The notes under the pieces are model-generated. The model made no database searches and was not told the origin of the DNA. It saw nothing but the letters and a program-made list of their open reading frames with translations. 64,000 nucleotides of DNA from Aureobasidium sp. EXF-3400 (Eukaryota > Ascomycota > Dothideomycetes > Dothideales > Saccotheciaceae), in the NCBI GenBank assembly GCA_024195585.1, contig SWBL01000029.1:161299-225298 (forward strand), written 5' to 3'. Below are positions 32,941-44,347 of this stretch, piece by piece (position 1 is the first letter of the stretch; every line of letters begins with the position of its first letter). A program made the position numbers and the translations under genes.

Positions 32941-33559
32941 TTAGTCTTCCCAGCTCTTCTCGACTGTCTCGCGCACGCGCTTGTAGTACTCCTTGCGGTT
33001 ATCCTTGTACAGGTTCGATGCCTCGACGTTGGCCGGCGAACTGGTGTTGGGGTCGTTGAGTAGACTATCCGACTATGTTAGCCTGGTCCTGGTCATGACT
33101 GTACTTCTGGACGTACCTTTGGATACTGGTCAGGATGGCGGCGACATCGTATGTAGGACTCCAGCGGTTCTGCAGAATGTCTAGACACAGCTCACCAGTG
33201 GCGTAGACATTGGGGTGGAACATGGTGCTGATAAACTTGACGCCCGGGGGCTTATTGGGGTACTGCTCTTCGAAATGCATAACGAGTCTGAATGTGCCGT
33301 CCTCGAAGGGTGTGTCTGAAGGTCCGATGATGACTGCGTTCCTATGCGGCGAATGAGCACGTGTGGTCCACGACGAGGCTAAGTCAAGCATACCAGGTCA
33401 TGACATTGTCGGCAATAGGCGAGGCTGAAACACCAGCAGGAGGGTCGGTTTGCATGCGCTACAGAGATGACCGTTAACCACGAGATCATGTCAAGATAGT
33501 CGTCGAACTGCTCGCACCTTAAAATCGCGCATCAAACGGCGGCGGGCTGAAGTCGACAT
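32941..33559 (-). CDS. RAD6: Ubiquitin-conjugating enzyme E2 Rad6
   Basis: Four exons (33559-33518, 33458-33394, 33341-33117, 33064-32941; introns 59, 52 and 52 bp) give 151 residues, the usual length of filamentous-fungal Rad6. It starts [19 protein letters not shown]. The catalytic region is [20 protein letters not shown], with the active Cys. The start helix and the STMFHPN flap are intact. Rad6 with Rad18 and Bre1-type ligases monoubiquitinates PCNA and histone H2B. In the last intron an upstream AG is skipped; the chosen acceptor at 33065 restores SLLNDPN. Confidence 0.97.
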
Positions 33560-34521
33560 TTTGCGAGGTGAGCTGAGATGGATGGGGGTGGAGCAGGTAG
33601 AAGGCAGCCTCAAGATGCGGAAAAGAAGGAGGAATGGCGGCGATGGTTCTGGTCAAGGACGGATGGATCTCGTAGTGAAAGTCACCGGAGAGGAGGGGCA
33701 GACAGACGCTGACGCCACTCTTTGCACCCTTGGCCGTTGACAAACGCTTCGCGCCGAAGGTCACGAACGCACCCTGACTCTCTTTCTTTCTGCCTTGTAT
33801 CAGACTCCCTTTGGTCCCTTAGAACCATGTGTGCTGTACACAGCTGTATGACAGCCACCAGACGCATCTCTTTATCGTCAAGCCGCCCGTGAACCAATAT
33901 TTAATCACTCTTCCAGCTCAATCCAGTCCTCGACGCATCTCGGTACCTGACTTGTTCGTTACATCTCCCAAGCGATTTTTTATTTTCCTTCGCCTGTTGC
34001 ATGAACAGCTGTTCAATATTTTCTTTCTCTCCCATGTTTTGGGTATCTTTGCAGGTCCCGATCATGCCGGAACCCGTTTGATCCGATTACTGCATGCAGT
34101 CACTGAACAATCTCCAAGCCGATCTCGCCTCGAAGCAGGCCAGGTCTTTCAGGTATCCAGACTACACAAGCGAAATCCGATCGCTGTGCCGCAAGAGATT
34201 GGGACACCTCCCAGAACTTGGCAGATGATGTGCGCGAGGATCTGTATGACTGAGCGCTGCCAAGGTGGTCTGCTTATTAAAGATGAATTTCCATGAATTC
34301 CGGGAGACTGCTTATCAATTTTTCACATACGCACCTTTTCATTGTAAATCAAACCAGTCTGACGCCAAGTGTGATATATCTGTCTCTCATGGACCAAGAG
34401 ATGCGAAGGATTCGAGCTGATGATCAGTCTCATCCCAGCAACGAAGTCGATATAAGATACAACTGCCTCTACCTTCTTCCATCACTATCATTCATCTTGG
34501 ACACTTTTGGAAAACATCATA
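33560..34521. other. Divergent intergenic region
   Basis: This lies upstream of RAD6 (minus) and of the alpha/beta hydrolase (plus). A pyrimidine-rich stretch lies at 33965-34035. A 155-codon plus frame (33829-34296) has no recognisable features and is not called. Confidence 0.45.
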
Positions 34522-35524
34522 ATGGGCCGCTCAGATATTGAATTCAAGACCATCGACAATGTCACTTTACGAGGCTGGATGTTTAAGCCGGCCGATGCAG
34601 AAGGGAAACATCCCTGTCTCATAATTACGCATGGCCTGACTTGCCTCAAAGAGATGTGCCTGGACACTCTGGCCGAACGTCTGACTTCCGTGCTTTCAAT
34701 TGCATGTCTGGTGTACGACCACCGTGGCTACGGCGCCAGCGATCAAAAGGAAAACGAGCCTCGCAACGAGATTGTCCCAGCACACCAGAACAGTGATTTG
34801 CAAGACGCAATCACCTATGCCCAGTCCTGTGAAGATATCGATGCCGCAAAGATTGGTCTTTGGGGCTACTCTTACAGCGGCGGTCACTCACTCTGGGTTG
34901 CTGCGAACGATCGCCGTGTCAAGGCAGTGATCGCTGTGGCACCCTTCATCACAGGTGTTATTGTTGCAAACAACATGAGATCAGATCTGGAGGATTCTTT
35001 CATCGAAGTGCTTTCTCAAGGTATGGTATTCAGGCTTGCCAGACCTCGCAGACTAATCCTCGGCAGAACGGCTTTCACGGGCTGCTGGCAATAAGCCCGG
35101 AAGAATGCCTGTCGTGGTGGAGAATCCTCTGGACACAGCCGTGCTACCTCACGTCGAAAGCTATGCATTCTTCTCTACTTGGGCTGAGAAGAGTGACTGG
35201 AAGAACGACCTAACAATCAGAAGGCAGGTGCCGCCATTCTCTTCGGATATTGTGCTGACAACAAGTTATAGCCTCGAAGGTATACAGTCATACTTTCCTG
35301 GATCTCGCATCCACAGAATCGGTCCTACGCCACTGTTGATGCAGGTACCCAAGAAGGATGTCGTTGCCATCACTGACACAATGCTTGAGGCATACAGCCG
35401 AGCGATAGAGCCGAAGGAAATCCAAATCCTGCCAGGTGGACATTTCAGCATGTTTGAGGGTGATGAATTTGAGATGATGCTTGCTAAGGAGATTGAGTTC
35501 TTGAAGAGGACGTTGCTCATGTAG
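34522..35524 (+). CDS. Alpha/beta hydrolase
   Basis: Exons 34522-35020 and 35067-35524 (46-bp intron) give 318 residues. Features are HG oxyanion motif IITHGLTC, YDHRGYGAS, nucleophile elbow GYSYSGGH (Ser), and a C-terminal GGHFSMF that supplies the catalytic His. The N-terminal strand pair (VTLRGWMFKP) and the insertion after the elbow resemble the S15/acetyl-xylan-esterase and polyketide-transferase (af380-like) group. There is no signal peptide, so it is probably cytosolic. The substrate is unknown. No biosynthetic partner lies next to it. Confidence 0.85.
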
Positions 35525-35539
35525 AGTCAAAATAGGTTG

Positions 35540-35992
35540 ATGTCTTCTGCTCCATTATGCTTGATGCTCCTTCTATCTAGAGTTCAATGCTATACATCCA
35601 TAGTTTATGACCACAGATCTATCCATCAGCAGAACGGTTTCCAAGCCAAAACTTACGGCTTTGTAGTGCGACTGGGCTTGAGCTTGGGGTTGTCTCTCTC
35701 GACCTCGACGTTGCTGGTGGCGACGCAGTGTGGGACTGGACTGCGGCGTCATCTGCTATCTGAGATAGTAGAAGCGCGAAGATTACGAGGCTTAGAAAAG
35801 TGGTTGATGAGAGAATGGTTTGTCAACGGGTTTTTGAAGACGATGTGGGTGTGTGCTATTGTTGTTTGCATTGCTGTGGTGCTTTCGGCAGGTACCTGCC
35901 AGAAAGAAGCAAGACGAGCATCACGGTCATCTACAAGCTCCGAACAAGTCACCGTACAGGAGCAAGAAGTCGTAATGCCGAAAGTAGTCTGA
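35540..35992 (+). CDS. Possible small membrane protein (weak)
   Basis: A 150-codon ATG frame with one clear hydrophobic segment near the C-terminus (WVCAIVVCIAVVLSAGTC) and a Ser/Glu-rich tail. No family recognised. The opposite strand has a GTAAGT donor near 35655 after an open stretch, so a minus-strand spliced gene is an alternative. It begins 16 bp after the hydrolase stop, which is close for a separate fungal gene. Confidence 0.25.
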   Translation: MSSAPLCLMLLLSRVQCYTSIVYDHRSIHQQNGFQAKTYGFVVRLGLSLGLSLSTSTLLVATQCGTGLRRHLLSEIVEARRLRGLEKWLMREWFVNGFLKTMWVCAIVVCIAVVLSAGTCQKEARRASRSSTSSEQVTVQEQEVVMPKVV

Positions 35993-36085
35993 CTATAGCA
36001 TAGGAAGATACAAATATAAATTCACCCGAATTTTCATCTTTGGCTGCCTTCTTATGATCCTCAAACATCGCGCAACACTGACTTC

Positions 36086-37027
36086 TCATAGATCACGCGC
36101 CATGATATCAAAAGTCATGGCCACATCGTTCGACAGCCTCACAGCTTGTGAAAACACCTGTGAAGCAATCATAGGACTGATTCTGGCGTCGTGCGGCCAA
36201 AGATCCAATCGACACCACAACCCAGCATCCATCCCCCACTCAGACCAAACCCTCGTGGTTGCAAGAAACAGCATTAGCGGCGTGAGGAATCGGCCCCAAG
36301 GCCCAACCGTAAACTCCAAAGAGCGGAAAAGGCGAGACGACAGACTGGCAGATTTCGATGGAAGGACAAACCAGCATAGGAAAGACTTGACCATGAACAT
36401 ACCCAGGATCGTCAGAGAGGATATGAGGTTGGCTTTGTAGGACCATCTGTGCATCTTGCCAGCAGGAAGACGGTTGGGATCCCAGAATTGTGTTTGACAT
36501 GTTGGACATATGCCTTGGTTGTTTTGCTTGACGAGGCACGCTTTGCAAAAGGTATGCTGGCAGCAAAGCACAACCCCAGTCTTGGACGAACAAGACGAGC
36601 AGTATTGCTCGCTTTGACCATTTTGAGCGATCGCGTTCAGAGGAAGTTCTACTTCTTGTTCTGACAGCTGAGCGAGCTTTTCCTCATCATCGTCTTTGCG
36701 TTGCGGTTGCAAGCATGGTTCCGAGAAGTTCTTGAGGAACTCTTCTTGGCTGGGCAGAGTCTGGGGAGTAGTGGTTTGGTCCAGAGGCTCCTGGAAATAG
36801 TGACGCCACATCACGATCCAGAACAAGATCTCCAGACCGTGTACATATTGCTTGAATACGAACAATGATAATGCCAAAACAGTCGCCAAGAGTAGTGTGC
36901 GTAAAGCGCTGCCCACATCCATATCGAAGACTTGGTGATGGGAACCGTATCTCGCGCGAGGATTCAAGGAGTGGCACAGGAATTGAATGGAGAGGTACAA
37001 TGATGAAGAAAGGTGCTTGTAGGACAT
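36086..37027 (-). CDS. Membrane RING-finger protein
   Basis: Single exon, 313 residues from ATG at 37027. A hydrophobic N-terminal third holds one or two membrane helices (ALRTLLLATVLALSLFVF; ILFWIVMW). A C3HC4 RING follows at about 143-180: CSSC, CCQH, CKAC, CPTC. Further hydrophobic segments follow (LISSLTILGMFMVKSFLCW; FLTPLMLFLATT). The layout recalls RNFT/Asi-like membrane E3 ligases. The E3 role is inferred from the RING; location is probably ER or nuclear membrane. Confidence 0.75.
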   Translation of the reverse strand: MSYKHLSSSLYLSIQFLCHSLNPRARYGSHHQVFDMDVGSALRTLLLATVLALSLFVFKQYVHGLEILFWIVMWRHYFQEPLDQTTTPQTLPSQEEFLKNFSEPCLQPQRKDDDEEKLAQLSEQEVELPLNAIAQNGQSEQYCSSCSSKTGVVLCCQHTFCKACLVKQNNQGICPTCQTQFWDPNRLPAGKMHRWSYKANLISSLTILGMFMVKSFLCWFVLPSKSASLSSRLFRSLEFTVGPWGRFLTPLMLFLATTRVWSEWGMDAGLWCRLDLWPHDARISPMIASQVFSQAVRLSNDVAMTFDIMARDL

Positions 37028-37643
37028 CTCAGTTTCCAAGGGAGTAGAAGGAAGATCGAGTAGGATTCGACAAAAGTGGGGCCTCGGAGAGCACGTCTCA
37101 TGTCATCTACAATGGTTGGATACCGAGTATCGAGGTAGCGGTCACTTGTTTGTTTTGGTAGACAGAGGGTTACGATGAACTAACGTGGATATTGTAGCTT
37201 GATTATAGAGTAGAGGTATATACTGTCACTTGGTCATGATAAGATCATCACGAGAAAGACAGAGGGTAGCTTGTGATCGTCACATATCATTAGGGTCCTG
37301 ATTCTCAACGTTAGTGATCGATCTCGAAGACTGAGTTGTGAAAGAATAAGGTGTAAGAAAGAAAATCAGTAACAGAATCGCGTTCGCATCAAGTGCACAT
37401 TTGTGCATCAAAGTGAGCTGGGTGTAACGAAGAGTAGTCATCATTTTATGGGTTTGGGAAAGGTTGTTGGGTTGGGAAGAGTGGGAACGTACTGTTTTAG
37501 GTTGTCTTTGTAGACGTGGATGGCCTTGCAGGACTTGCATTGAGTGTTTCCACCATGCCTGCAAGGTTGTCGAGGATATCCTGGAGTGTCGATGAGTGTC
37601 TGCACGCGATGCAAGTCAATGCATCGTGTGCGTTGCCAGCAGA
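37028..37643. other. Intergenic, possible 3' exon of the upstream hypothetical
   Basis: On the minus strand a frame at 37593-37441 reads TLIDTPGYPRQPCRHGGN and could be spliced to the gene at 38351-37644 through an intron beginning GTGCAT and ending GCGTGCAG. This is plausible but unproven. The rest looks empty. Confidence 0.35.
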
Positions 37644-38351
37644 TCACAACAGGAAGGCTAGCTCATGCACACGCTCTCGCGTCCAAAGCCACTTGTCGCG
37701 AGATGAATCCATGTTGATACGCATTCTAGCTTTCAACAGATCGACAAGGTATATGCTGCAAAAGGCTTCCTTGTCTTTCTCTCGCTTGGCCAGATCCAAC
37801 TCCTCGTCATGACAATCCAGCTCATCGACGCGGTAGCCTATGGACCCATTCGACTTTTCCAGACGGAAAGCAGCACGGTCGCCGTCCCGCCATTTACCCT
37901 TGAAGTCCACGAAGGAACCTCTTGAGCCAACAGCTACGATAGACCTGATCAGAGCAATCTTATGGTCTGGCAGGCCATCGAGCCATCGAGGTATGCACTG
38001 ATATGTGATCAGGCTCTTGCTGATGGGGTCCAGGCGACCAGTGTCCCCTCCCACGCGCCGTGTCTTGATGACCCAGTCATTGGTGCTGTAGAAGAGAGGA
38101 AGTGCCTCGGCGCGGACGCGATGACAGGTAGAAAGAAGAGCAGGCTCGACGTCTACGCTGTCATCATGAGAGGAGTCGAGGAGATTGGCCGAGGGCGGTT
38201 TTGCTAGAGCTAGCAAGAAAACGAGATGGCGGATCTCATGAGGAAGACGGAAGAGCAGAGATTGAGATTGCGCGTGTTCGGAATTTGTGCTTTTCGGTGC
38301 TGTTCTGCTGGCTGTGGGCGGCGGCTGACTCCGTGTCGCGGCCAGGGTCAT
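37644..38351 (-). CDS. Fungal hypothetical, F-box/2EXR-like N-terminal motif
   Basis: 235 residues, single open frame. Residues 32-95 (LLFRLPHEIRHLVFLLAL ... LLSTCHRVRAEALPLFYSTN) follow the pattern of a large Pezizomycotina-specific family with an F-box-like helical motif followed by a CRxxxxEALPLFY segment. Members are numerous in Dothideomycetes and mostly uncharacterised. The 3' end may be spliced to a short downstream exon. Function unknown; an SCF-type adaptor role is speculative. Confidence 0.7.
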   Translation of the reverse strand: MTLAATRSQPPPTASRTAPKSTNSEHAQSQSLLFRLPHEIRHLVFLLALAKPPSANLLDSSHDDSVDVEPALLSTCHRVRAEALPLFYSTNDWVIKTRRVGGDTGRLDPISKSLITYQCIPRWLDGLPDHKIALIRSIVAVGSRGSFVDFKGKWRDGDRAAFRLEKSNGSIGYRVDELDCHDEELDLAKREKDKEAFCSIYLVDLLKARMRINMDSSRDKWLWTRERVHELAFLL

Positions 38352-38633
38352 CGCGCAGACTTAGGATAATTGTTCGTGTCAGGACGATCTCTGTCTCGTC
38401 CGGGCTCTATGGTGCCAGAAAAACACTATTGTCACCCTGCGTAGAGCGGTCGTCAAGACCTGAGGTTGCTGGAAGAACTGCAGCTGAGGTATGCGAGTAC
38501 CGAAGAATATCTCCAACGACTGATCGAGTCACGCCTCGGCAGGGCTCTGCCTCATGACGTATCTTATCGCAACAAGGAACCTTCAGAAGACAGGGACGAC
38601 CAACAGTGGTTCGTTCACGACATAATCTTCATC

Positions 38634-39251
38634 ATGGCCTCATCTCAGAAGCCGAGGGAATGGCGGACGACCATATCTGATCAGGAGTACCTCATATCGA
38701 CCGACTTGAACAACATCTCACACGACTTTGTCAATAATGCGTATGCCACCGACGACATGTATTGGGCCAAGGCAATGCCTGCTGCTATCCTTCGAAACAT
38801 ACTATACAATTCTCTTGTGATGGGCGTATACGCAGTCCAGCCATCGTTTCCGCCAGCTAAGACAGCAGAAGAGCCATCATCACCAGACACGCCTTCACCC
38901 ACACTTGAGGATCCAGCATTCTACTTCTCGAATGAGTTTCAAGGAAACGGAGCGCCAGCAGAGAAGCTAGAACAGGTGGGATTTGGTCGTTTTGTCACGG
39001 ATCATGTCACAGTCTTCTACTTGACCGACGTGTATATTGAACCAAACTCTAGAGGAAAAGGGCTTGGAAAATGGTTGATTTCGTGCTGTCGCGAGATTCT
39101 CGACTCAAAGCCGCACCTGATGAGAGCTATGCTTATGGCTTCACCAGGGGAGGGCAAGCAGTTCTATGAGAAGAACTTGGGCATGCGCGATATGCAGGAA
39201 GAGGTTGCTGAGGGGCATGTACTCCCCATGACAAGAAACCGAAACCAATAA
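38634..39251 (+). CDS. GNAT-family N-acetyltransferase
   Basis: Single exon, 205 residues from the ATG at 38634. The core GNAT motif A is DVYIEPNSRGKGLGKWLI (R/Q-x-x-G-x-G/A acetyl-CoA loop as RGKGLG), preceded by VTVFYLTDVYI and followed by a C-terminal KQFYEKNLGMRDM, the usual Tyr-containing end. An insertion of about 40 residues rich in Pro, Ser and Glu splits the N-terminal half. The frame continues upstream without an ATG, so an unseen 5' exon is possible. Substrate unknown. Confidence 0.85.
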   Translation: MASSQKPREWRTTISDQEYLISTDLNNISHDFVNNAYATDDMYWAKAMPAAILRNILYNSLVMGVYAVQPSFPPAKTAEEPSSPDTPSPTLEDPAFYFSNEFQGNGAPAEKLEQVGFGRFVTDHVTVFYLTDVYIEPNSRGKGLGKWLISCCREILDSKPHLMRAMLMASPGEGKQFYEKNLGMRDMQEEVAEGHVLPMTRNRNQ

Positions 39252-39443
39252 GGGCGACGATAGATACTGTCATGCCATCATTGAAGGGCAAAGAAGGATG
39301 GAAGAAGTCGGCGGAGGCGGCGACTTGCAAGTCCGGGGATGATGGTCCGGGCATGTGAAAGTCTCTTGAAATTTACCTTTGCCTCAACTTGCAAATCTAC
39401 ATCGACTTGTTTCCCTCATTTTTGTGTATTTTCGTCTTTCGCA

Positions 39444-41597
39444 ATGTTGGGAGCTCTCAGAAGGTGCTCCACAGTACTGCCGCGCAGCGTCGCTCAATTC
39501 CAAAGCGCAACCAGAAGCTCTGCTGTTTCGAAAATCTCAAGGCCCTACAACCCAGCACTTATCACTAGAAGTCTGCACCAGACCAGCCAATCGAGACAAC
39601 AAAATGCCACCGTCGCTGAAGAGGAGGGTCTTGGTTTCCAGTCCGAGCAGAATGACAACGGTCCCATCACAACTTTCGCCGAACTGGGCAAGAGACAGCT
39701 GGTCAGCAAAGGAGTTGTCCAGACTTTGATCAAGGACATGGGCCTCGAGAACATGACCGAGGTCCAGACTGCCACAATCAACCAGGCTCTCAATGGCAAC
39801 GACATCCTCGCTCAGGCCAAGACTGGTACCGGCAAGACCCTGGGTTTCCTGATTCCCGTCCTGCAAAACATCCTCAAGCAAGATGCTTCCCTTGGTGAGC
39901 GCAGCAGAGGCTACGCCGCTCGCAGAGGCAACAGAACTACCGCCGACGACATCCGCGCCATCATTGTCTCGCCCACTCGTGAGCTGGCCGAACAGATTGC
40001 CATGGAGGCAAAGCGTCTTGTTGCAAATACCTCGGTCATTGTACAGACGGCAGTAGGAGGAACACAAAAGTCCGCTGGTCTGCGCGCCATCCAGCGTCAG
40101 GGCTGTCACATCTTGGTCGGTACTCCTGGTAGACTGAAGGATATCTTCAGCGACAAGTACTCTGGTGTCGAGGCTCCTGGTCTCGACGCTCTCGTCTTTG
40201 ATGAGGCCGATCGTCTGCTTGACCAAGGTTTCTGGCCTGAGATCCAGGAAATCATGGAGCTTCTGCCTAAGCCCGAGGAGAAGTCTCGCCAGACTCTCAT
40301 GTTCAGCGCTACTGTGCCCCATGAGGTCCAGAGACTGGTCAGACAGACCCTCAAACCTGGCTTTGACTTCGTCAAGACTGTACGCGATGATGAAGAGCCT
40401 ACCCATGCTCGCGTTCCTCAGCACCTCGTCACTGTCAACGGTCTGGAAAACACTGTCCCTGCTATTGTCGAGTTATGCAAGAAGGCCATTGCCGATGCTT
40501 CTCAGCCCGACGCTCGCCCCTTCAAGGCCATTGTCTATTTCAACTCTACTGCTGAAGTCACACTGGCTTCCGCCGCTCTCACCGAGCTCCCTGTTGATGA
40601 GGACTCAATTCCTCCTCCGCAAAACACCCGCAGTCGTCACCGCGATGTTCCAACTGCTCTTTATCCTGCTCGCGTCTATGAGATTCACTCGCGTTTGAGT
40701 CAGGCTCAGCGTACTCGTGCTTCTGACAACTTCCGCAAGTGCACTTCTGGTATCCTGGTATCCTCCGATGTGACCGCTCGTGGTATGGACTTCCCCAACG
40801 TCACCCATGTCATTCAGGTCGGTATGCCTCGCGATCGCGAGACCTACATTCACCGTATCGGTCGTACCGCTCGTGCCGGCAAGGAGGGTCAGGGTTGGTT
40901 GATCTCACCCATGATTGAGGCCCAGGATATTCCTCGCAAGCTCAGAGATCTTCCTCTGCAAAAGGATACTTCTCTGTCCACTGCCTCCATCGACATGACT
41001 CGTGAGGCAGATGTGCCCAAATCGGCCGCTACTATCCTGGCTCAGGTTGCCGAGGCATACAAGCGTGTTCCTATGCAGTTGAAGGGCGATGCCTACAGAG
41101 GCTACATCGGTACCTATGGTTTCATTCGCAAGAGAGCTCTCGTTAAGGCTATCAACAACCTCTCCCGCTATGCCTGGGGGATGTCTACTCCTCCTGAGAT
41201 CTCATCCGCACTCGCCAGACGTGTCGGCCTTTCATCGGTACCCGGCATGAACATTGATGGCAGAATCATTGAAGGCAACCTTGCCGACGTTGATGACAGA
41301 CCCATTCGCAGCCAAGAGAGTCGCTTTGGCTATGGCAGCGGCCGCAACCGTAGCTGGTCGAACGACGGTGGTCGTGGAGGCTTCGGTCGTGGTGGCTCCG
41401 GTGGCTCTAGTGGCGATGATCGCAGAGTTCGCTACGGAGGTGATCGTGGTGGCTTCTCCAGAGGCGGCGATCGCGGTGGCTTTGGTGGCGAGCGCAGAGG
41501 TGGTTTCAGCAGAGGCGGCGACAGAAGCTTTGGTGGTGACAGAAACTTCGGCGGAGAGAGCAGAGGCGGCTACAGCAAAGGTGGTGACCGATACTAA
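39444..41597 (+). CDS. MSS116: Mitochondrial DEAD-box RNA helicase, Mss116-type
   Basis: Single exon, 717 residues. The start at 39444 gives an Arg/Ser-rich, acid-free presequence (MLGALRRCSTVLPRS); in-frame ATGs at 39339 and 39342 are alternatives. The helicase motifs run in order: Q-motif region, AKTGTGKT, PTRELA, VFDEADRLLD, FSATVP, and HRIGRTARAG. A helical C-terminal extension and a Gly/Arg/Phe-rich tail of about 100 residues (GGFSRGGDRGG) follow, as in Mss116/Cyt-19. These proteins are general RNA chaperones for group I and II intron splicing and translation in mitochondria. Confidence 0.93.
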   Translation: MLGALRRCSTVLPRSVAQFQSATRSSAVSKISRPYNPALITRSLHQTSQSRQQNATVAEEEGLGFQSEQNDNGPITTFAELGKRQLVSKGVVQTLIKDMGLENMTEVQTATINQALNGNDILAQAKTGTGKTLGFLIPVLQNILKQDASLGERSRGYAARRGNRTTADDIRAIIVSPTRELAEQIAMEAKRLVANTSVIVQTAVGGTQKSAGLRAIQRQGCHILVGTPGRLKDIFSDKYSGVEAPGLDALVFDEADRLLDQGFWPEIQEIMELLPKPEEKSRQTLMFSATVPHEVQRLVRQTLKPGFDFVKTVRDDEEPTHARVPQHLVTVNGLENTVPAIVELCKKAIADASQPDARPFKAIVYFNSTAEVTLASAALTELPVDEDSIPPPQNTRSRHRDVPTALYPARVYEIHSRLSQAQRTRASDNFRKCTSGILVSSDVTARGMDFPNVTHVIQVGMPRDRETYIHRIGRTARAGKEGQGWLISPMIEAQDIPRKLRDLPLQKDTSLSTASIDMTREADVPKSAATILAQVAEAYKRVPMQLKGDAYRGYIGTYGFIRKRALVKAINNLSRYAWGMSTPPEISSALARRVGLSSVPGMNIDGRIIEGNLADVDDRPIRSQESRFGYGSGRNRSWSNDGGRGGFGRGGSGGSSGDDRRVRYGGDRGGFSRGGDRGGFGGERRGGFSRGGDRSFGGDRNFGGESRGGYSKGGDRY

Positions 41598-42190
41598 TCT
41601 CGTTAGATCTAAGCATTCTTCCACGATGTTTGGTCTATGAGTTGCATTTGATCAGGCGTTTTTCAGGGGATACCAAAAACTTTTTACTGTACAATATGGG
41701 GATCTTATCCGGTAGGGGGTTGACACTACAACATGATTGGGACTTGGAGCACTTACCTTGTAAAAGCATTGGCGTTCGAGGGGCTACGGGTGTTGTGGTT
41801 AGACATGTATAAGACTGATCTCCTCTTTTGTTGTCACACTTTAATCGCCAGCGTCCTCATCTGATGTGGGTCTTGTGTTGTGCTGACTGTTGCGAAGCAC
41901 CAGATGATTCTTCTCGCATTGGGAAGGAGCATACCAACTCGCCAAGCCTCTGACCTTCCAGCATCTGACAAGTTCGCACGAGGAATCGCTCCTGCAGATT
42001 GAGGAGCAAGCCAACAAGCAAATCTGTCATCACAACATTGGCTTCTCCCATTCTATCCCAACATCCCAACATCAGCAGATTATCACAACGCGTTCTTCTA
42101 TCATCAGATCTCGAAAGAGTCATTATTCCACCATCAACTTCTTGCAAGCCATTTTTTCTATTGCATCGCTCCACCTCATCCATACCAGCC
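41598..42190. other. Intergenic, MSS116 3' / peptidase 5'
   Basis: Short frames here are not coding-like. The stretch before 42190 is pyrimidine-rich, as expected upstream of the peptidase start. Confidence 0.45.
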
Positions 42191-44347
42191 ATGCTCTTCG
42201 ACAAAGTTTCGGCTCTTTTGCTGGCCAACTCGGGTCTGTTGCCATCCAGACATGTCATCAGCCCCCTCCAAACTCCAGACCCAGCAGCCAAGTTCGATTG
42301 GAAGAATGTAAGTACAATCATGAACGAAGCAGCACATCTCAGGTCTAATCTTTAACAGATAACCGCACACGAATCACTGGTCTACCACGATTGTTACGAC
42401 GGCTTCCAGTGTGCTAGGCTACAGGTTCCCATGGACTGGACGGCAGAAAAAGGAGTGGACAACCGAACCGTCCAGATAGCCCTGATCAAACTTCCTGCTT
42501 CCGTCCCGGTGACTGATAGCAGATATGGTGGTGCTGTGGTCCTCAATCCTGGTGAGACTTGCTACAGCACTGCAGAACCTATAACTTGATCATTAACATT
42601 TATCAGGTGGTCCCGGAGGTTCTGGTGTCGAAATGGTATGTACCAATCTCTTTATCACGCAAAAAGGTCGGCGCTGATCACGGACAGGTTCGCTTTGGCG
42701 GTATGAACTATCAAACCCAGATTGATGCAGGACCAAAGGCAGACAACAAAACAGCCAAGTTTTTCGATGTCATCAGCTTCGACCCTCGCGGTGTTAGTGA
42801 CACTTCACCCACATATCATTGCTTTCCCAGCCTTTTCGAGGAAATGAACTACAACTACGAGCCCTCAGGTCCGCCTAGCAGCAGTGACACAGCATTCACC
42901 AGTTTCTGGACCAGTGTACGTACTCTAGCAGACTCGTGTTCAAAGAGAGCTATTGAGGCGGGCATTGGAGAGCACATGTCTACAACGAGTGTGGCCAGGG
43001 ACATTGTGGAAATATTCGAGAGACACGGCGAGTGGAGAGAGCAAGAGGCTCGCAAACTCTTGCCATCTTGGGGGCAGTCAGAAAGAGACCTGCCTGATCA
43101 TGTCAGATATCAGCCTGGTCAAGAGATGGTTCAGTACTGGGGTATCAGTTATGGCACTATCCTGGGAGCCACCCTCGCTGACCTCTGTCCCGATCGAGTG
43201 AACCGGATGATCTTGGACGGTGTCGCTGATTCCTTCGATTGGTACCAAGGCACCATGACCACTAGTCTGCAAGACACCGATTTGGAGCTTGACAAGTTTG
43301 TAGAATACTGTTGGAGGGGTGGACCCGACAACTGTCCTCTTTACCACAAAGACGGACCCAACTCCATCGACCAAAGATTCTCAGCCATCACACAAAACCT
43401 CAAGCGCAACCCTATCGGTGTGCCAGGTACCGACGAGTTCTCTCCTGACACCGCAACCTGGGGTGATCTCCAGAGCCTCTTAGGGCTTGCCAGCTACAGT
43501 CCCCTCATTACATTCCATGGACTTGCAATGGTCATGGCAGAACTCGAGGTTGGCAATGCAACAAGCTTGGTGGAAGGAAGACGTGGCGCAGCTAAAGTAC
43601 TTGCCTCTGGTCACTCCAAAGGGTGCCGTAGAGATGGACCTTACTCCGATGCTTGCAATCCATACCCTATGGCCGACGTAGAACTTGGGATCAATATCGG
43701 CATCCTGTGCAGTGATGCCAGACCTCAAACCAACATGACGAAAGAGCAATATTGGCATTACATGCAGGAACAAAGCAAGGAGAGCAAGATGTTGGGAGAC
43801 TCTGCGATACAGAGACTATTCTGCACACAGGTAAACCCAAGTCCCTATTCTCTCAAAGTCAACTGGCGTTTGATACTGATCTCCTATGTATAGTGGCATG
43901 CACGCCCCAAATGGCCTTACACTGGTCACCTCAATGCAACAACCTATCATCCGATCCTTTTCATCGGAAACACAATCGACAACGTTACACCCATACGCAA
44001 TGCTTACAGGATGTCCCAAGGGTTTCCTGGCTCCGTCGTTCTACGCCTAGATGCAGAAGGTCACTCTTCTCGTGCCAGCGCCAGGTGAGCTTTGATTCTT
44101 CACACTAAAGTACAAACGTTTTCTGACCAGAATCTCTTGCAGCTTCTGCACTACTAGGGCTGTGAGAACCTACTTCCAGACCGGCAAGCTGCCAAAGGAA
44201 GGTACTATATGCCTGCCCAACAGAGTCCCGCTTGACGGGTACAGCGAGGAGCAAGACCCTCCTTTGCCTGAGGGAGAGACCGATGAGGAGTTGTGGAAGG
44301 CTATTGTTGGTGTCAACTATCCCATTCCAGTAATCCCGGTGTTCTAG
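42191..44347 (+). CDS. Peptidase S33 / TAP-like alpha/beta hydrolase
   Basis: Six exons: 42191-42307, 42359-42551, 42607-42635, 42688-43830, 43894-44084, 44143-44347; introns 51-63 bp; 625 residues. Exon 3 is only 29 nt and encodes part of the GGPGGSG oxyanion motif. The nucleophile elbow is WGISYGT (Ser). The Asp is in the GNTIDNVTP segment and the His in AEGHSS, both in the TAP C-terminal domain. The family includes tripeptidyl aminopeptidases. A weak hydrophobic N-terminus (VSALLLANSGLL) may act in secretion but is not a convincing signal peptide. Confidence 0.9.

Noticed and set aside
33829..34296. 155-codon plus frame upstream of the hydrolase
   Set aside because: Composition resembles untranslated sequence; no recognisable feature.
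38466..38633. N-terminal extension of the GNAT gene
   Set aside because: The open frame upstream begins at TTG without any ATG; kept only as a possible unseen exon.
39537..40424. 295-codon minus frame inside MSS116
   Set aside because: Antisense to conserved helicase motifs; no recognisable domain.
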